Positions 34,507 to 42,647 of a stretch of DNA of 64,000 nucleotides are shown here, piece after piece. Position 1 is the stretch's first letter. Each line of letters begins with the position of its first letter. Under the pieces are notes generated by a model. It saw only the letters and a list, made by a program, of their open reading frames with translations, was not told the DNA's origin and did no database searches. Origin of the DNA: Luteimonas huabeiensis HB2 (lineage in GTDB: Bacteria; Pseudomonadota; Gammaproteobacteria; Xanthomonadales; Xanthomonadaceae); NCBI RefSeq assembly GCF_000559025.1, contig NZ_JAAN01000015.1, forward strand, positions 79,791 to 143,790. Reading direction: 5' to 3'. The position numbers and the translations under genes were made by a program.

Positions 34507-35262
34507 ATGAATAACGAACTGCAATCACCCGTGCTCCTCGACCTCCCTCATCTGGCCGCCGACCTGCTTCCCGGTCCTCGCCATGACGCGCTCGGCGTCG
34601 ACGCGACGGCACCAGCGCCACGCATCCTTCTCTTGTACGGCTCCCTGCGACCGCAGTCCTACAGCCGCAAGCTGGCACTGGAAGCCGAGCGCATCCTGCG
34701 ACACCTCGGCGCCGAAACCCGGGTGTTCGATCCGCATGGCCTGCCCATGCTGGACAGCGTCGGCAGCGATCACCCGAAAGTGCAGCAGCTGCGCGAATGG
34801 TCGCAGTGGTCGGAAGGCCAGGTCTGGGTGTCGCCCGAGCGCCACGGCACGATCACCGGCGTATTCAAGAACCAGATTGACTGGCTGCCGCTCGAGGACG
34901 GTAGCGTGCGACCCACCCAGGGACGAACGCTGGCGGTCATGCAGGTGTGCGGCGGCTCGCAGTCGTTCAACGTGGTCAACGCCCTGCGCGTGCTGGGACG
35001 GTGGATGCGGATGGTGACGATTCCCAACCAGTCGTCGGTCGCGAAGGCGTGGCAGGAATTTGACGACGCGGGGCGCATGCGCGCTTCGCCGTTCTTCGAC
35101 CGGGTGGTGGACGTAATGGAGGAGTTGGTCAAGTTCACGCTCCTGGTGCGCGGGCGGAGTGATTACTTGGTCGATCGCTACAGCGAGCGGAAGGGTGCCG
35201 ATGAAGCCCGTCGAGTGGCCAGAGAGTCGGGAGTTCTGGAAGATGTTCCAGCAGCGTCCTGA
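34507..35262 (+). CDS. arsH: ArsH, NADPH-dependent FMN reductase family organoarsenical oxidase
   Basis: 251 residues. The flavodoxin-like fold opens [18 protein letters not shown], the FMN phosphate loop; further family signatures are [22 protein letters not shown] and [25 protein letters not shown]. ArsH oxidises trivalent methylarsenicals and similar compounds to the less toxic pentavalent forms. Length and start ([16 protein letters not shown]) match the family. It is divergent from arsR. Confidence 0.94.
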   Translation: MNNELQSPVLLDLPHLAADLLPGPRHDALGVDATAPAPRILLLYGSLRPQSYSRKLALEAERILRHLGAETRVFDPHGLPMLDSVGSDHPKVQQLREWSQWSEGQVWVSPERHGTITGVFKNQIDWLPLEDGSVRPTQGRTLAVMQVCGGSQSFNVVNALRVLGRWMRMVTIPNQSSVAKAWQEFDDAGRMRASPFFDRVVDVMEELVKFTLLVRGRSDYLVDRYSERKGADEARRVARESGVLEDVPAAS

Positions 35263-35313
35263 TCTTGCGGGCTGCTTGCTCGCTGGCGATGATCATCAAG
35301 GTCGGTTGAGCGA

Positions 35314-35538
35314 TCACCTCGCGCTGTTCTCAGTGATCAATCTTGTTGGTACCTGCATCATCTGAGCGCGACGGATGAACTGAAGCCGATTGACATCGTT
35401 TTCGTCGTAACGACGCACGCCTCCTATCGGTCGCTCGGGTTGACGCAGCAGCCTACGGCGCTGGTAGTAGCGCACGGTTTCGACATGCACGTCGGCCGCC
35501 GCCGCCAGCTGGCTGATCGTAAACGTGTTCGGACGCAC
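35314..35538 (-). pseudogene. merR: merR mercury regulator, truncated after the DNA-binding domain
   Basis: 74 residues: the winged helix of MerR (FTISQLAAAADVHVETVRYY, GGVRRYDENDVNRLQFIRRAQ), then an unrelated short end (MMQVPTRLITENSAR). The dimerisation helix and the three mercury-binding cysteines are gone, so it cannot sense Hg or activate in the normal way. The operator at 35542-35573 remains perfect. A full-length MerR supplied from elsewhere could still act there. Confidence 0.87.
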
Positions 35539-35541
35539 GGC

Positions 35542-35573
35542 TTGACTCCGTACCTAGGTACAGAGGCTAGTAT
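35542..35573 (+). promoter_or_regulatory. mer operator-promoter with 20-bp spacer
   Basis: TTGACT (35542-35547) and TAGTAT (35568-35573) are 20 bases apart. The dyad CTCCGTACC-ta-GGTACAGAG fills the spacer and differs by one base from perfect symmetry; it is the classical mer operator. The merT ATG lies only 6 bases past the -10. Confidence 0.93.
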
Positions 35574-35579
35574 GCTCCG

Positions 35580-35936
35580 ATGCAAACAACCCCGGCCAAA
35601 TCGTCTGTTCCAGCCATCGTTGGCGCGAGCATCGCCGCCATTGGCGCATCGGTCTGCTGCGTCGTGCCGCTGGCGTTGGTCCTGCTGGGCATCAGTGGCG
35701 CCTGGATCGGCAACCTGACAGCTCTCGATCCCTTGAGGCCCTGGTTCAGCGCCGCCGCCGTACTGTCCTTGGCCGTGGCGTTTTGGATGCTGTATCGACC
35801 GGCGGCACGGTGCGGTGTGGATGGCAGTTGCATCGCCCCGGACGCTCTGCGACGCAGGCGACGTTGGCTCTGGTTGGCGACAGCCCTCATCGTCCTGTTG
35901 CTGCTGTTTCCCTATTACATCGTCTGGATTCTGTAG
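35580..35936 (+). CDS. merT: Mercuric transport protein MerT
   Basis: 118 residues with three hydrophobic helices. The first carries the Hg-binding pair Cys26-Cys27 (SVCCVVPLALVLLG); the loop pair is Cys78/Cys84 (ARCGVDGSC). MerT takes Hg(II) from MerP and passes it into the cytoplasm for reduction by MerA. GISGAWIGNLTALDP is the family signature. No ribosome site precedes the ATG; the promoter suggests a leaderless message. No merA follows. Confidence 0.93.
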   Translation: MQTTPAKSSVPAIVGASIAAIGASVCCVVPLALVLLGISGAWIGNLTALDPLRPWFSAAAVLSLAVAFWMLYRPAARCGVDGSCIAPDALRRRRRWLWLATALIVLLLLFPYYIVWIL

Positions 35937-35944
35937 GAGGCGCG

Positions 35945-36232
35945 ATGCACAAGTGGATACTGGCCCTGGTGGCTGCTCTGTCGGTCGGTGCCGCTCTTGC
36001 GACGCCCGCAACCGTAGTGATGCTCGATGCTGAGAACATGACCTGTCCCGCCTGCGGCATCACCATCAGGAAGGCGCTGGAGAAGGTGCCGGGCGTGGCC
36101 GATGTGAAGGTGGACACCCGGGCTGAAACAGTCACGGTGACGTTCGAATCGAGCCAGACGGATGCAGCCGGAATCGCGCGTGCAGTCACGGAAGCAGGCT
36201 TCCCGGCCAAGGTGCGGACTGGCGGTGAGTGA
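35945..36232 (+). CDS. merP: Periplasmic mercury-binding protein MerP
   Basis: 95 residues: signal peptide (MHKWILALVAALSVGAALA), then a heavy-metal-associated domain with Cys34 and Cys37 (ENMTCPACGITIRKAL). It binds Hg(II) in the periplasm and delivers it to MerT. GGAGGCGCG before the ATG is a strong ribosome site, 8 bases after merT. The next gene starts inside its last codons. Confidence 0.94.
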   Translation: MHKWILALVAALSVGAALATPATVVMLDAENMTCPACGITIRKALEKVPGVADVKVDTRAETVTVTFESSQTDAAGIARAVTEAGFPAKVRTGGE

Positions 36233-36437
36233 CGTCAAGCTGGAAAGCATCTTGACCTGCCCGGAGTGCGGCCATCGGGCGACCGAGACAATGCCCATCA
36301 CAGCGTGTCAATTCTTCTATGAGTGCACGGGCTGTGGAGCGGTTTTGCGTCCGCATCAAGGCGACTGCTGTGTGTTCTGCTCGTTCGGAACAGTGCCATG
36401 TCCACCGATCCAACAGAACAATCCCTGTTGTGGTTGA
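36225..36437 (+). CDS. GDCCVxC-motif cysteine-rich protein of mer-type operons
   Basis: 70 residues from GTG 36225, overlapping merP by 8 bases. Eleven cysteines: a zinc-ribbon-like ILTCPECGH...YECTGCG pair, then the signature HQGDCCVFCSFGTVPCPPIQ and a final PCCG. Proteins with this motif accompany mer and other metal operons and probably chelate thiophilic metal in the cytoplasm; the biochemical role is not known. No signal peptide. Its stop overlaps the start of the ATP-grasp-like gene. Confidence 0.82.
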   Translation: MSDVKLESILTCPECGHRATETMPITACQFFYECTGCGAVLRPHQGDCCVFCSFGTVPCPPIQQNNPCCG

Positions 36438-37731
36438 ACCGCGGACTCCGATAATAGTTGGACAGACAGGCTGCGAGATCGACTGTGCCACCCTGGAAAG
36501 CGCGCCGCTCAACCAGCGGTGTGCATGCGAAGTGGTCGACATCCTCCGTCTGCACGAGTCGATCCGGGGTGCCTTTCCGGAGTTCACGACTGATCCCGCC
36601 GTACACGCGCACTTATTTTCACCCTATGCCTTGTTCGTTGATCGGCCCGCGTTGGAGGCCATGGGACGAGTCGCGGCGGCGGTCTTCGACGTCGCAGGAA
36701 ACCCGGGATATAGCCAACGGGTCCTGCAATGGGCCCCTGACATTGCAACCCATGATCCGGGTTCGGCGGGGGGCGTCCTGGGTCTGGACTTTCACCTGAC
36801 GGTCGATGGGCCGCGGCTGATCGAGGTCAACACCAATCCAGGCGGTCTGCTCCTCAATGCCTTGTTGCTCGATGCCGTGCGGTCTTGCGCGCCGCCAGCA
36901 TGGGCCACCTGGACCAACGCGGCCCAAGCGCGTGATGCGGCCGTCACGGCCTGGATGGAGGATGCTCGGCAGCAATCCGGGCGCACGCCGTCGCGCCTGG
37001 CCATCGTGGACAGCACTCCGCGAGCGCAGTTCCTTTACCCCGAGTTTGAGCTGTACGCGAACGCGTTTCGGGACCATGGCGTGGACTGCGTGATCAGCGC
37101 TCCCGAGGATTTGTCGTTTGGTTCGGACGGGCTTGAGGATGCCCACGGTCGAATCGACACTGTCTACAACCGGTTGACCGATTTCCCGCTCGAGGATGCC
37201 TCGCATGCAGACATTCGTGAGGCTTACCTGGCAGGGGACGTCGCGCTGATGCCGCATCCCCGAGCACACGCGCTGTTTGCCGACAAGCGCAACCTTGCGG
37301 TGCTCGGGGACCCGGCTCTGCTCGGCGGGTTCGGGGTCGATGCGGGCTCGGCGGCCCTGCTGGCCCAGGTGATCCCGCCCACGGTTGAAGTCGTGCCCGG
37401 AAACCGGGATGCGCTGTGGGCAGCGCGCAACGGATATTTCTTCAAGCCTGCAGCAGGGTTCGGCAGCCGTGGGAGTTATCGGGGCGACAAGTTGACCCGG
37501 CGGACTTGGGAGTCTATGGCGTCGGCGACCTACATCGCACAGGCCTTCGCGCCACCGAGCATGCGGATCGTGCATGGGGGCCAGTCCCTCAAGGCGGATG
37601 TGCGCTGCTTCGCGTCCGAGGCGGGTGTCCTGTTGTTCGCGGCCAGGCTGTACCAGGGCCAGACCACGAACATGCGCACCCCCGGTGGTGGATTTGCAGC
37701 GGTGCTCACGTCGTCACGGATCGAGGAGTGA
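36430..37731 (+). CDS. ATP-grasp-like enzyme of unknown substrate, coupled to the mer genes
   Basis: 433 residues from GTG 36430, which overlaps the stop of the previous gene by 8 bases; no other start is near. I read an ATP-grasp-type metal site in GPRLIEVNTNPGGLLLNALL (about residues 128-147) and a second core later (NGYFFKPAAGFGSRGSYRG, MRIVHGGQSLKADVRCFASE). The order of these parts suggests a circularly permuted ATP-grasp. Such enzymes ligate an acid to an amine or thiol using ATP, as in glutathione-type synthesis. Substrate unknown; this is family resemblance only. The C-terminus is complete (convergent with ackA, 36-base gap). Confidence 0.6.
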   Translation: MVEPRTPIIVGQTGCEIDCATLESAPLNQRCACEVVDILRLHESIRGAFPEFTTDPAVHAHLFSPYALFVDRPALEAMGRVAAAVFDVAGNPGYSQRVLQWAPDIATHDPGSAGGVLGLDFHLTVDGPRLIEVNTNPGGLLLNALLLDAVRSCAPPAWATWTNAAQARDAAVTAWMEDARQQSGRTPSRLAIVDSTPRAQFLYPEFELYANAFRDHGVDCVISAPEDLSFGSDGLEDAHGRIDTVYNRLTDFPLEDASHADIREAYLAGDVALMPHPRAHALFADKRNLAVLGDPALLGGFGVDAGSAALLAQVIPPTVEVVPGNRDALWAARNGYFFKPAAGFGSRGSYRGDKLTRRTWESMASATYIAQAFAPPSMRIVHGGQSLKADVRCFASEAGVLLFAARLYQGQTTNMRTPGGGFAAVLTSSRIEE

Positions 37732-37767
37732 TTCCCCACCGGAGCCGACCCTTGGGGCGTGTCGTGG

Positions 37768-38871
37768 CTACAGCCAGGCGAGTGCCGATTCAGCCAGTTC
37801 GCGCTCCTCATCGATCGCGACGTTCCATATGCTCGGCCCGCCCCCGCGGTCGATCCGCGTGGCTCCAGCATCGTTGACGTCAGGTGCCAGCGCCAGGCCG
37901 AGCCAGGCCAGTCGCGCGACGATGCGAGCCCGCAAAACCGGCGCGCGATGGCCGATGCCGCCGGAAAAGACGACATGGTCGAGACCGCCAATTGCCGTGG
38001 CCATGGCCGCGATGGACTGCGCAATCCGGACTGCAAAGAGCTCCACGGCAAGCTGGGCCTGCGGGCCGGGATCCGTCAGCAACACGCGCATGTCGCCATG
38101 GCCGGCGATTCCGGCAAGGCCTGCACTGCGGTACAGGCCGTTTTCAAGCGCCTGCGCATCCAGGCGTTCATGCCTCAGCAGATACAGCAACGCGCCGGGA
38201 TCGAGATCTCCGGAGCGGGTAGGGCTCGGGATTCCACCCAGCGGAGTGAGCGCCATGGTGGTGTCGCGGCTGCGGCCGCCCTCGACGGCGCAGACGCTGC
38301 AGCCACCCCCCAGATGCGCGAAGACAGCGCGGCCCTTCAGGATTCCAGCGTCGTGGCTGGCCAATATGCGGAGCGCGGAGGCAAAGGCGAGTCCATGGAA
38401 ACCGTAGCGGCGGATGCCCAGCGCATCCCATGCTTCAGGGACAGGCAAGCGCCGGCTCCAGGGCGCGAGCGACGCGTGGAAGTCGGTGTCGAAGGCCACG
38501 CCTTGGCGCGCGTGCGGCCAACGCAGGCGGGCGGCACGCGCGAACGCGAGGGCTACCGGCTGGTGCAAGGGTGCAAACGGCACCAATTCATCCAGTTTCG
38601 CGAGCACGGTTTCGTCGAGCTCGCGGGCGTCGTGCAGGTCACCGCCATGTACGATTCGGTGCACCACCACGTCGGGGCTGGGCCACGGCTCCGACAATGC
38701 CTCGAGCAGGGTGGCAAGGCGCTCCTGCGCATCCACGCCGACTGGAATTTCGGCCCGGGAGCGCTCGAGCAGACGAGACTGCGCGCCGTGTCCCTCAGTG
38801 TTGAACAGATAGGACGCGCCCTTGAGGGTGGACGAGCCAACGTTGAGTGCAAGAAGCCGGCGCGTGGTCAC
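37768..38871 (-). CDS. ackA: Acetate kinase family protein
   Basis: 367 residues from GTG 38871 (MTTRRLLALNVGSSTLKG). ASKHA-fold motifs are present: LNVGSSTLK (phosphate 1), VVHRIVHGGD, DTDFHASL, YGFHGLAF, AHLGGGCSV, and VVFSGGIGHRAP (adenosine). It is slightly shorter than housekeeping AckA (~400). Acetate kinase makes ATP from acetyl-phosphate, the product of phosphoketolase, whose gene lies upstream in the same operon. It is the last gene, 19 bases after the copper ATPase; GGGGACACCT is the ribosome site. Confidence 0.88.
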   Translation of the reverse strand: MTTRRLLALNVGSSTLKGASYLFNTEGHGAQSRLLERSRAEIPVGVDAQERLATLLEALSEPWPSPDVVVHRIVHGGDLHDARELDETVLAKLDELVPFAPLHQPVALAFARAARLRWPHARQGVAFDTDFHASLAPWSRRLPVPEAWDALGIRRYGFHGLAFASALRILASHDAGILKGRAVFAHLGGGCSVCAVEGGRSRDTTMALTPLGGIPSPTRSGDLDPGALLYLLRHERLDAQALENGLYRSAGLAGIAGHGDMRVLLTDPGPQAQLAVELFAVRIAQSIAAMATAIGGLDHVVFSGGIGHRAPVLRARIVARLAWLGLALAPDVNDAGATRIDRGGGPSIWNVAIDEERELAESALAWL

Positions 38872-38890
38872 AGGTGTCCCCGAATCATGT

Positions 38891-40966
38891 TCATGGGGAC
38901 CGCACCGCCCGGCGCAACAACTGCGCATTGATTGCCACAACGACGGTGCTCAGCGACATGAGCACTGCCCCAAGCGCAGGTTGCAGCAGGATCCCCCATG
39001 CGGCGAGAACGCCAGCGGCGAGAGGGATGGCGACGATGTTGTAGCCGGCGGCCCACCACAGGTTCTGGATCATCTTGCGATAGGTGGCCTTGCTCAATTC
39101 GATGATCGCTGGCACGTCGCGCGGGTCGCTGCGCACGAGTACGACGTCGCCGGCCTCGACCGCGACGTCCGTCCCTGTGCCGATGGCGATGCCGACGTCG
39201 GACGTGAGCAGCGCCGGAGCGTCATTGACACCGTCACCCACCATCGCGACGCGCTTGCCCTGGGCCTGCAGCTCCTCGATCTTTGCCACCTTGTCCTCGG
39301 GCAATACCTCGGCGAAGACGGTGTCGATGTTGAGTTCCTTCGCGACCGCGTTTGCGACCGCCGTGGAATCACCCGTCAGCAGGACAACCTCCAGTCCTTC
39401 GTCGTGCAGCCGCTTGACCGCGTCGAACGATTCGGGACGGATGGCATCCGCGATCGCAAATACGGCGAGCACCCGGTCGCCTTCAACCAGATAGGTTGCA
39501 GACTGACCATCGGCTGCCGCTGATTCGGCGGCCCGCCGAAGCGTCTCCGGCGGTTCGACGGCGAGCATTCTCAGGAGCCCCGGCCCGCCAACGTGAAGCG
39601 AGCGCTCCTCGACGACTGCGCGTACGCCGCGACCTGGCATGGACTCGAAGTCCTGCGACATCGGAACGTCGATGCCATGTTCCTTTGCGCTGGTCATCAG
39701 TGCCTGCGCGATCGGATGTTCGGCATCGCGCTGGACGGACGCGGCCACGCGAAGCACCTCGTCGTCGGTGAGTCCTTCGGCGGCGGTGGTCTTCACGACG
39801 CGATGGGAACCGAGGGTGAGCGTACCTGTCTTGTCGAACACGACCGTGTTCAGCAGACGGGCCTCTTCGAGGCCGCGTCGATCGCGCACGAGCAGGCCGT
39901 TCCGGGCGCCAATCGTGGTGGAAATGGCGGTCACCAGCGGGATGGCCAGACCCAGCGCATGGGGGCAGGCGATCACGAGCACGGTCACTACGCGCTCGAT
40001 CGTGAAGCTCCACGGTCGACCGAGGAGCGGCCAGACGATGGCGGTGATGGCGGCGGAGACGATGGCGATGATCGTGAGGTAGAACGCCGCCCGGTCCGCC
40101 AGGGCCTGGGCACGCGAACGCGACGTTTGGGCCTGCTCGACAAGCCGCATGATGCCCGCGAGCGCGGTCTCGTCGCCGGTGCCTGTCACTTCGACCCGCA
40201 GCGAGCCTTGTCCGTTGACGGTGCCGGCGATCACCTGGTCGCCCGCCGACTTGTCCATCGGCTTGGACTCACCGGTGATCATCGCTTCGTTGACGGCGCT
40301 GGTGCCTTCCTTCACTACGCCGTCGGCGGGAATGCTCGCGCCGGGCCTGATGAGCAGCAGGTCGCCGCGCTTCAGTTCCGCGACAGGGACTTCCTTCGCG
40401 GTACCGGCCTCATCCAACCGCACCGCCATATCAGGCAGCAGCTTCGCGAGTTCCTTGAGAGCGCCCTGTGCCTGGTTGATCGAACGCATCTCGATCCAGT
40501 GGCCGAGCAACATGATCGCCACCAGCGTCGCCAGCTCCCACCACAGGTCCAAGCCCTCGACAACGCCGAGCGTGACCAACGCGCTGTAAAGGAAGGCGAC
40601 GGTGATCGCAAGCGAGATCAGCGTCATCATGCCCGGCAGGCGATTTCTCAGCTCGTGGTATCCGCCGCGGAGGAACGGCGAGCCGCCGTAGAAGTACACG
40701 ATCGTGCCGAACACCGCCGGGATGTACGCCGACCCCGGGAACTGTGGTGCGGTGTAGTCGAACCAATGCTGGATCATCCCGCTCCAGATCAGAGTGGGGA
40801 TGGTCAGCAGCAGCGTGAACCAGAACTTGTCGCGGAAGCTCGCCACGCTGTGGCCGGCATGCTTGTCGTGCCCGGCATGGACGTCACCTTCAGCACCCGT
40901 GCGGGGATGCGGCGGTTGCTCGCCGTGCGCCTGATGATCTTGATGATGATGATTGCGTTGCGTCAT
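38891..40966 (-). CDS. copB: CopB-type copper-translocating P1B ATPase
   Basis: 691 residues. The His-rich head (RNHHHQDHQAHGEQPPH; HAGHDKHAGH) replaces the CxxC domains of CopA. The membrane motif is CPH (VIACPHALGLAIP), typical of CopB (P1B-3, Cu export). The actuator TGES is in MITGESKPM, the phosphorylated Asp in DKTGTLT and the hinge in GDGVNDAPALL. It lacks N-terminal HMA domains. ATG 40966 follows AGGAAGGCAGACCC. It is embedded in the phosphoketolase operon, 63 bases after the UbiB-like gene. Confidence 0.93.
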   Translation of the reverse strand: MTQRNHHHQDHQAHGEQPPHPRTGAEGDVHAGHDKHAGHSVASFRDKFWFTLLLTIPTLIWSGMIQHWFDYTAPQFPGSAYIPAVFGTIVYFYGGSPFLRGGYHELRNRLPGMMTLISLAITVAFLYSALVTLGVVEGLDLWWELATLVAIMLLGHWIEMRSINQAQGALKELAKLLPDMAVRLDEAGTAKEVPVAELKRGDLLLIRPGASIPADGVVKEGTSAVNEAMITGESKPMDKSAGDQVIAGTVNGQGSLRVEVTGTGDETALAGIMRLVEQAQTSRSRAQALADRAAFYLTIIAIVSAAITAIVWPLLGRPWSFTIERVVTVLVIACPHALGLAIPLVTAISTTIGARNGLLVRDRRGLEEARLLNTVVFDKTGTLTLGSHRVVKTTAAEGLTDDEVLRVAASVQRDAEHPIAQALMTSAKEHGIDVPMSQDFESMPGRGVRAVVEERSLHVGGPGLLRMLAVEPPETLRRAAESAAADGQSATYLVEGDRVLAVFAIADAIRPESFDAVKRLHDEGLEVVLLTGDSTAVANAVAKELNIDTVFAEVLPEDKVAKIEELQAQGKRVAMVGDGVNDAPALLTSDVGIAIGTGTDVAVEAGDVVLVRSDPRDVPAIIELSKATYRKMIQNLWWAAGYNIVAIPLAAGVLAAWGILLQPALGAVLMSLSTVVVAINAQLLRRAVRSP

Positions 40967-41029
40967 GGGTCTGCCTTCCTGAATGCACTGATGCACCGGG
41001 CACCAGCGGGGAGATAGATCAGTGTTCTG

Positions 41030-42622
41030 TTACAAGTGTCCCGATCTGGCGATGGCCATCACCAGCCGCAGTGAGAGCAATCCCGCAGCAGCGAAGGCCA
41101 CGATCGCCAGGAAAGGCATGTGACCGAACACTTGCGGGCCGTCGGAATGCAGGCTCAAGAGCGCACCGCTTACATACAGGCCCAAGGTGACCAGGGCCAA
41201 CGCCAGTCGGTTGCCCGTGCGCGCGATTGCCTCCTGCGTGGAACTCAGGCCATGGTGGTGTACGGAGAAGGCGGGCCGCCCGTCGCTCAATTGCGCCTGT
41301 CGCAACAGGTCGGTCGCGATCTGTGGCAGCTGGCGCGCTGTGCGGGCCAGCCGCATGGCAAGCGGCCTGTTGCCGCCGGGGCGGCTGACTTCGGCAATGT
41401 CGGCGATCTCGGCCGCCTGCGCCGACAGCGTCCCCAGCAGGTCCAGATCCGGATCCAGTGCCCGCAGTGTGTTCTCGACCAGGAACAGCGTCCGGATCAG
41501 GGACAGCAGGTGGGCCGGGAGCCGGAACCCAGCGCCCTGCCCAATGCGTGCCACGCGCCAGATCGCCTCGGCAATGGACCATTCGGCGAGCGGGCGGCTG
41601 GCCATCTCGGCCAGGATCAGGTGGATCTCGCGCACATGCGAGCGTCGTTCGACCTGCGGCGGGAAGAAACCCAGGGCGATTGCCGCATCCAGCACGCCCT
41701 CGGCGTCGTCGGCCGCGATGGCTTCGACCATGCCGCCCAGCGCGAGCCGGGATGCCGGGTCGAGAACGCCGATCGAGCCGAAGTCATGCAGGCACAGGCG
41801 ACCGTCATCGAAGAAGAACAGGTTTCCAGGATGCGGATCTGCATGGAATACGCCGGCGCCGAAAAACTGATGCACGTAGGCATCGAGCAGCGCCCGTGCC
41901 AGCGCGGGAGCGGCCGCTGTCCCGTAGGCGGCTTCCAGGCGGGTGCCGTGGCTTCGATCCTGGACCAGCACGTCGCGGGTGGCGTACGGCTCGACGACGT
42001 GCGGCTGGGTGATGCCGGGCAGCGCATCAAGCACCTTGGCCATGCGCCGCATGTTCTGCGCCTCGTGACGCATGTCGATTTCATCGCGCAGGAATGCGCC
42101 CAGCTCGTCCACCAGTTCGAGGGGGCGGTGTCGCTTCAGAGGCGGCCAGATCCACTGGGCTACGCGCAGCGTGCGTCGAAGCAGCCGCAGGTCAGCCTGC
42201 ACTTGAGCGTGGATGCCGGGCCGGGTGACCTTGACGACCACGTCGCGACCGTCATGCATGCGTGCCGGATGGATCTGAGCCACCGACGCGGCGGCCAGCG
42301 GATGGTCATCGAAGCTGGCGAAAAGCTCTTCGACGGAGGCGCCGAACGCCTGCTCGACCATGTGTCTGGCCTGGTCAGCAGGAAATGCCGGCACGTCGCT
42401 GTGCAACCGCGACAATGCCTCGCGATAGGGCGCCGGCAGCAGGTCCCAGCGCAGGCTCAAACCCTGGCCCAGCTTGACGAAGGTGGTACCCAGCCCCACC
42501 AGGGTGGCGCTGACGTACGCGGGAAGCCGTTCGGGTCTGCGTTGGCGCAGGCGCAACACCGCGACCCCGAGAGTCAGTCCGGCCCAGGCGATCTGGCCTC
42601 CGCGGCGCACCGTGCCCGCCAT
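41030..42622 (-). CDS. UbiB/AarF/ABC1-family kinase, island copy
   Basis: 530 residues with the ABC1 landmarks: FVKLGQGLSLR (KxGQ, residues 49-53), AAASVAQIH, VVVKVTRPG, GVFHADPHPGN and LHDFGSIGVLD. Two C-terminal hydrophobic helices (LALALVTLGLYVSGALL and FLAIVAFAAAGLLSLRLVMAI) anchor it in the membrane. It is related to the core gene at 13830-15515 but clearly a different branch. The family aids ubiquinone synthesis or lipid transfer. It begins 25 bases after the phosphoketolase stop and probably helps keep the respiratory chain working under metal stress; that role is inferred. Confidence 0.87.
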   Translation of the reverse strand: MAGTVRRGGQIAWAGLTLGVAVLRLRQRRPERLPAYVSATLVGLGTTFVKLGQGLSLRWDLLPAPYREALSRLHSDVPAFPADQARHMVEQAFGASVEELFASFDDHPLAAASVAQIHPARMHDGRDVVVKVTRPGIHAQVQADLRLLRRTLRVAQWIWPPLKRHRPLELVDELGAFLRDEIDMRHEAQNMRRMAKVLDALPGITQPHVVEPYATRDVLVQDRSHGTRLEAAYGTAAAPALARALLDAYVHQFFGAGVFHADPHPGNLFFFDDGRLCLHDFGSIGVLDPASRLALGGMVEAIAADDAEGVLDAAIALGFFPPQVERRSHVREIHLILAEMASRPLAEWSIAEAIWRVARIGQGAGFRLPAHLLSLIRTLFLVENTLRALDPDLDLLGTLSAQAAEIADIAEVSRPGGNRPLAMRLARTARQLPQIATDLLRQAQLSDGRPAFSVHHHGLSSTQEAIARTGNRLALALVTLGLYVSGALLSLHSDGPQVFGHMPFLAIVAFAAAGLLSLRLVMAIARSGHL

Positions 42623-42647
42623 CAGCGCGAGGTCCTGGCCGGCCGGC

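Noticed and set aside
35263..37731. merA (mercuric reductase)
   Set aside because: No flavin disulfide-reductase motif in any frame between merP and ackA; the large gene there is ATP-grasp-like.
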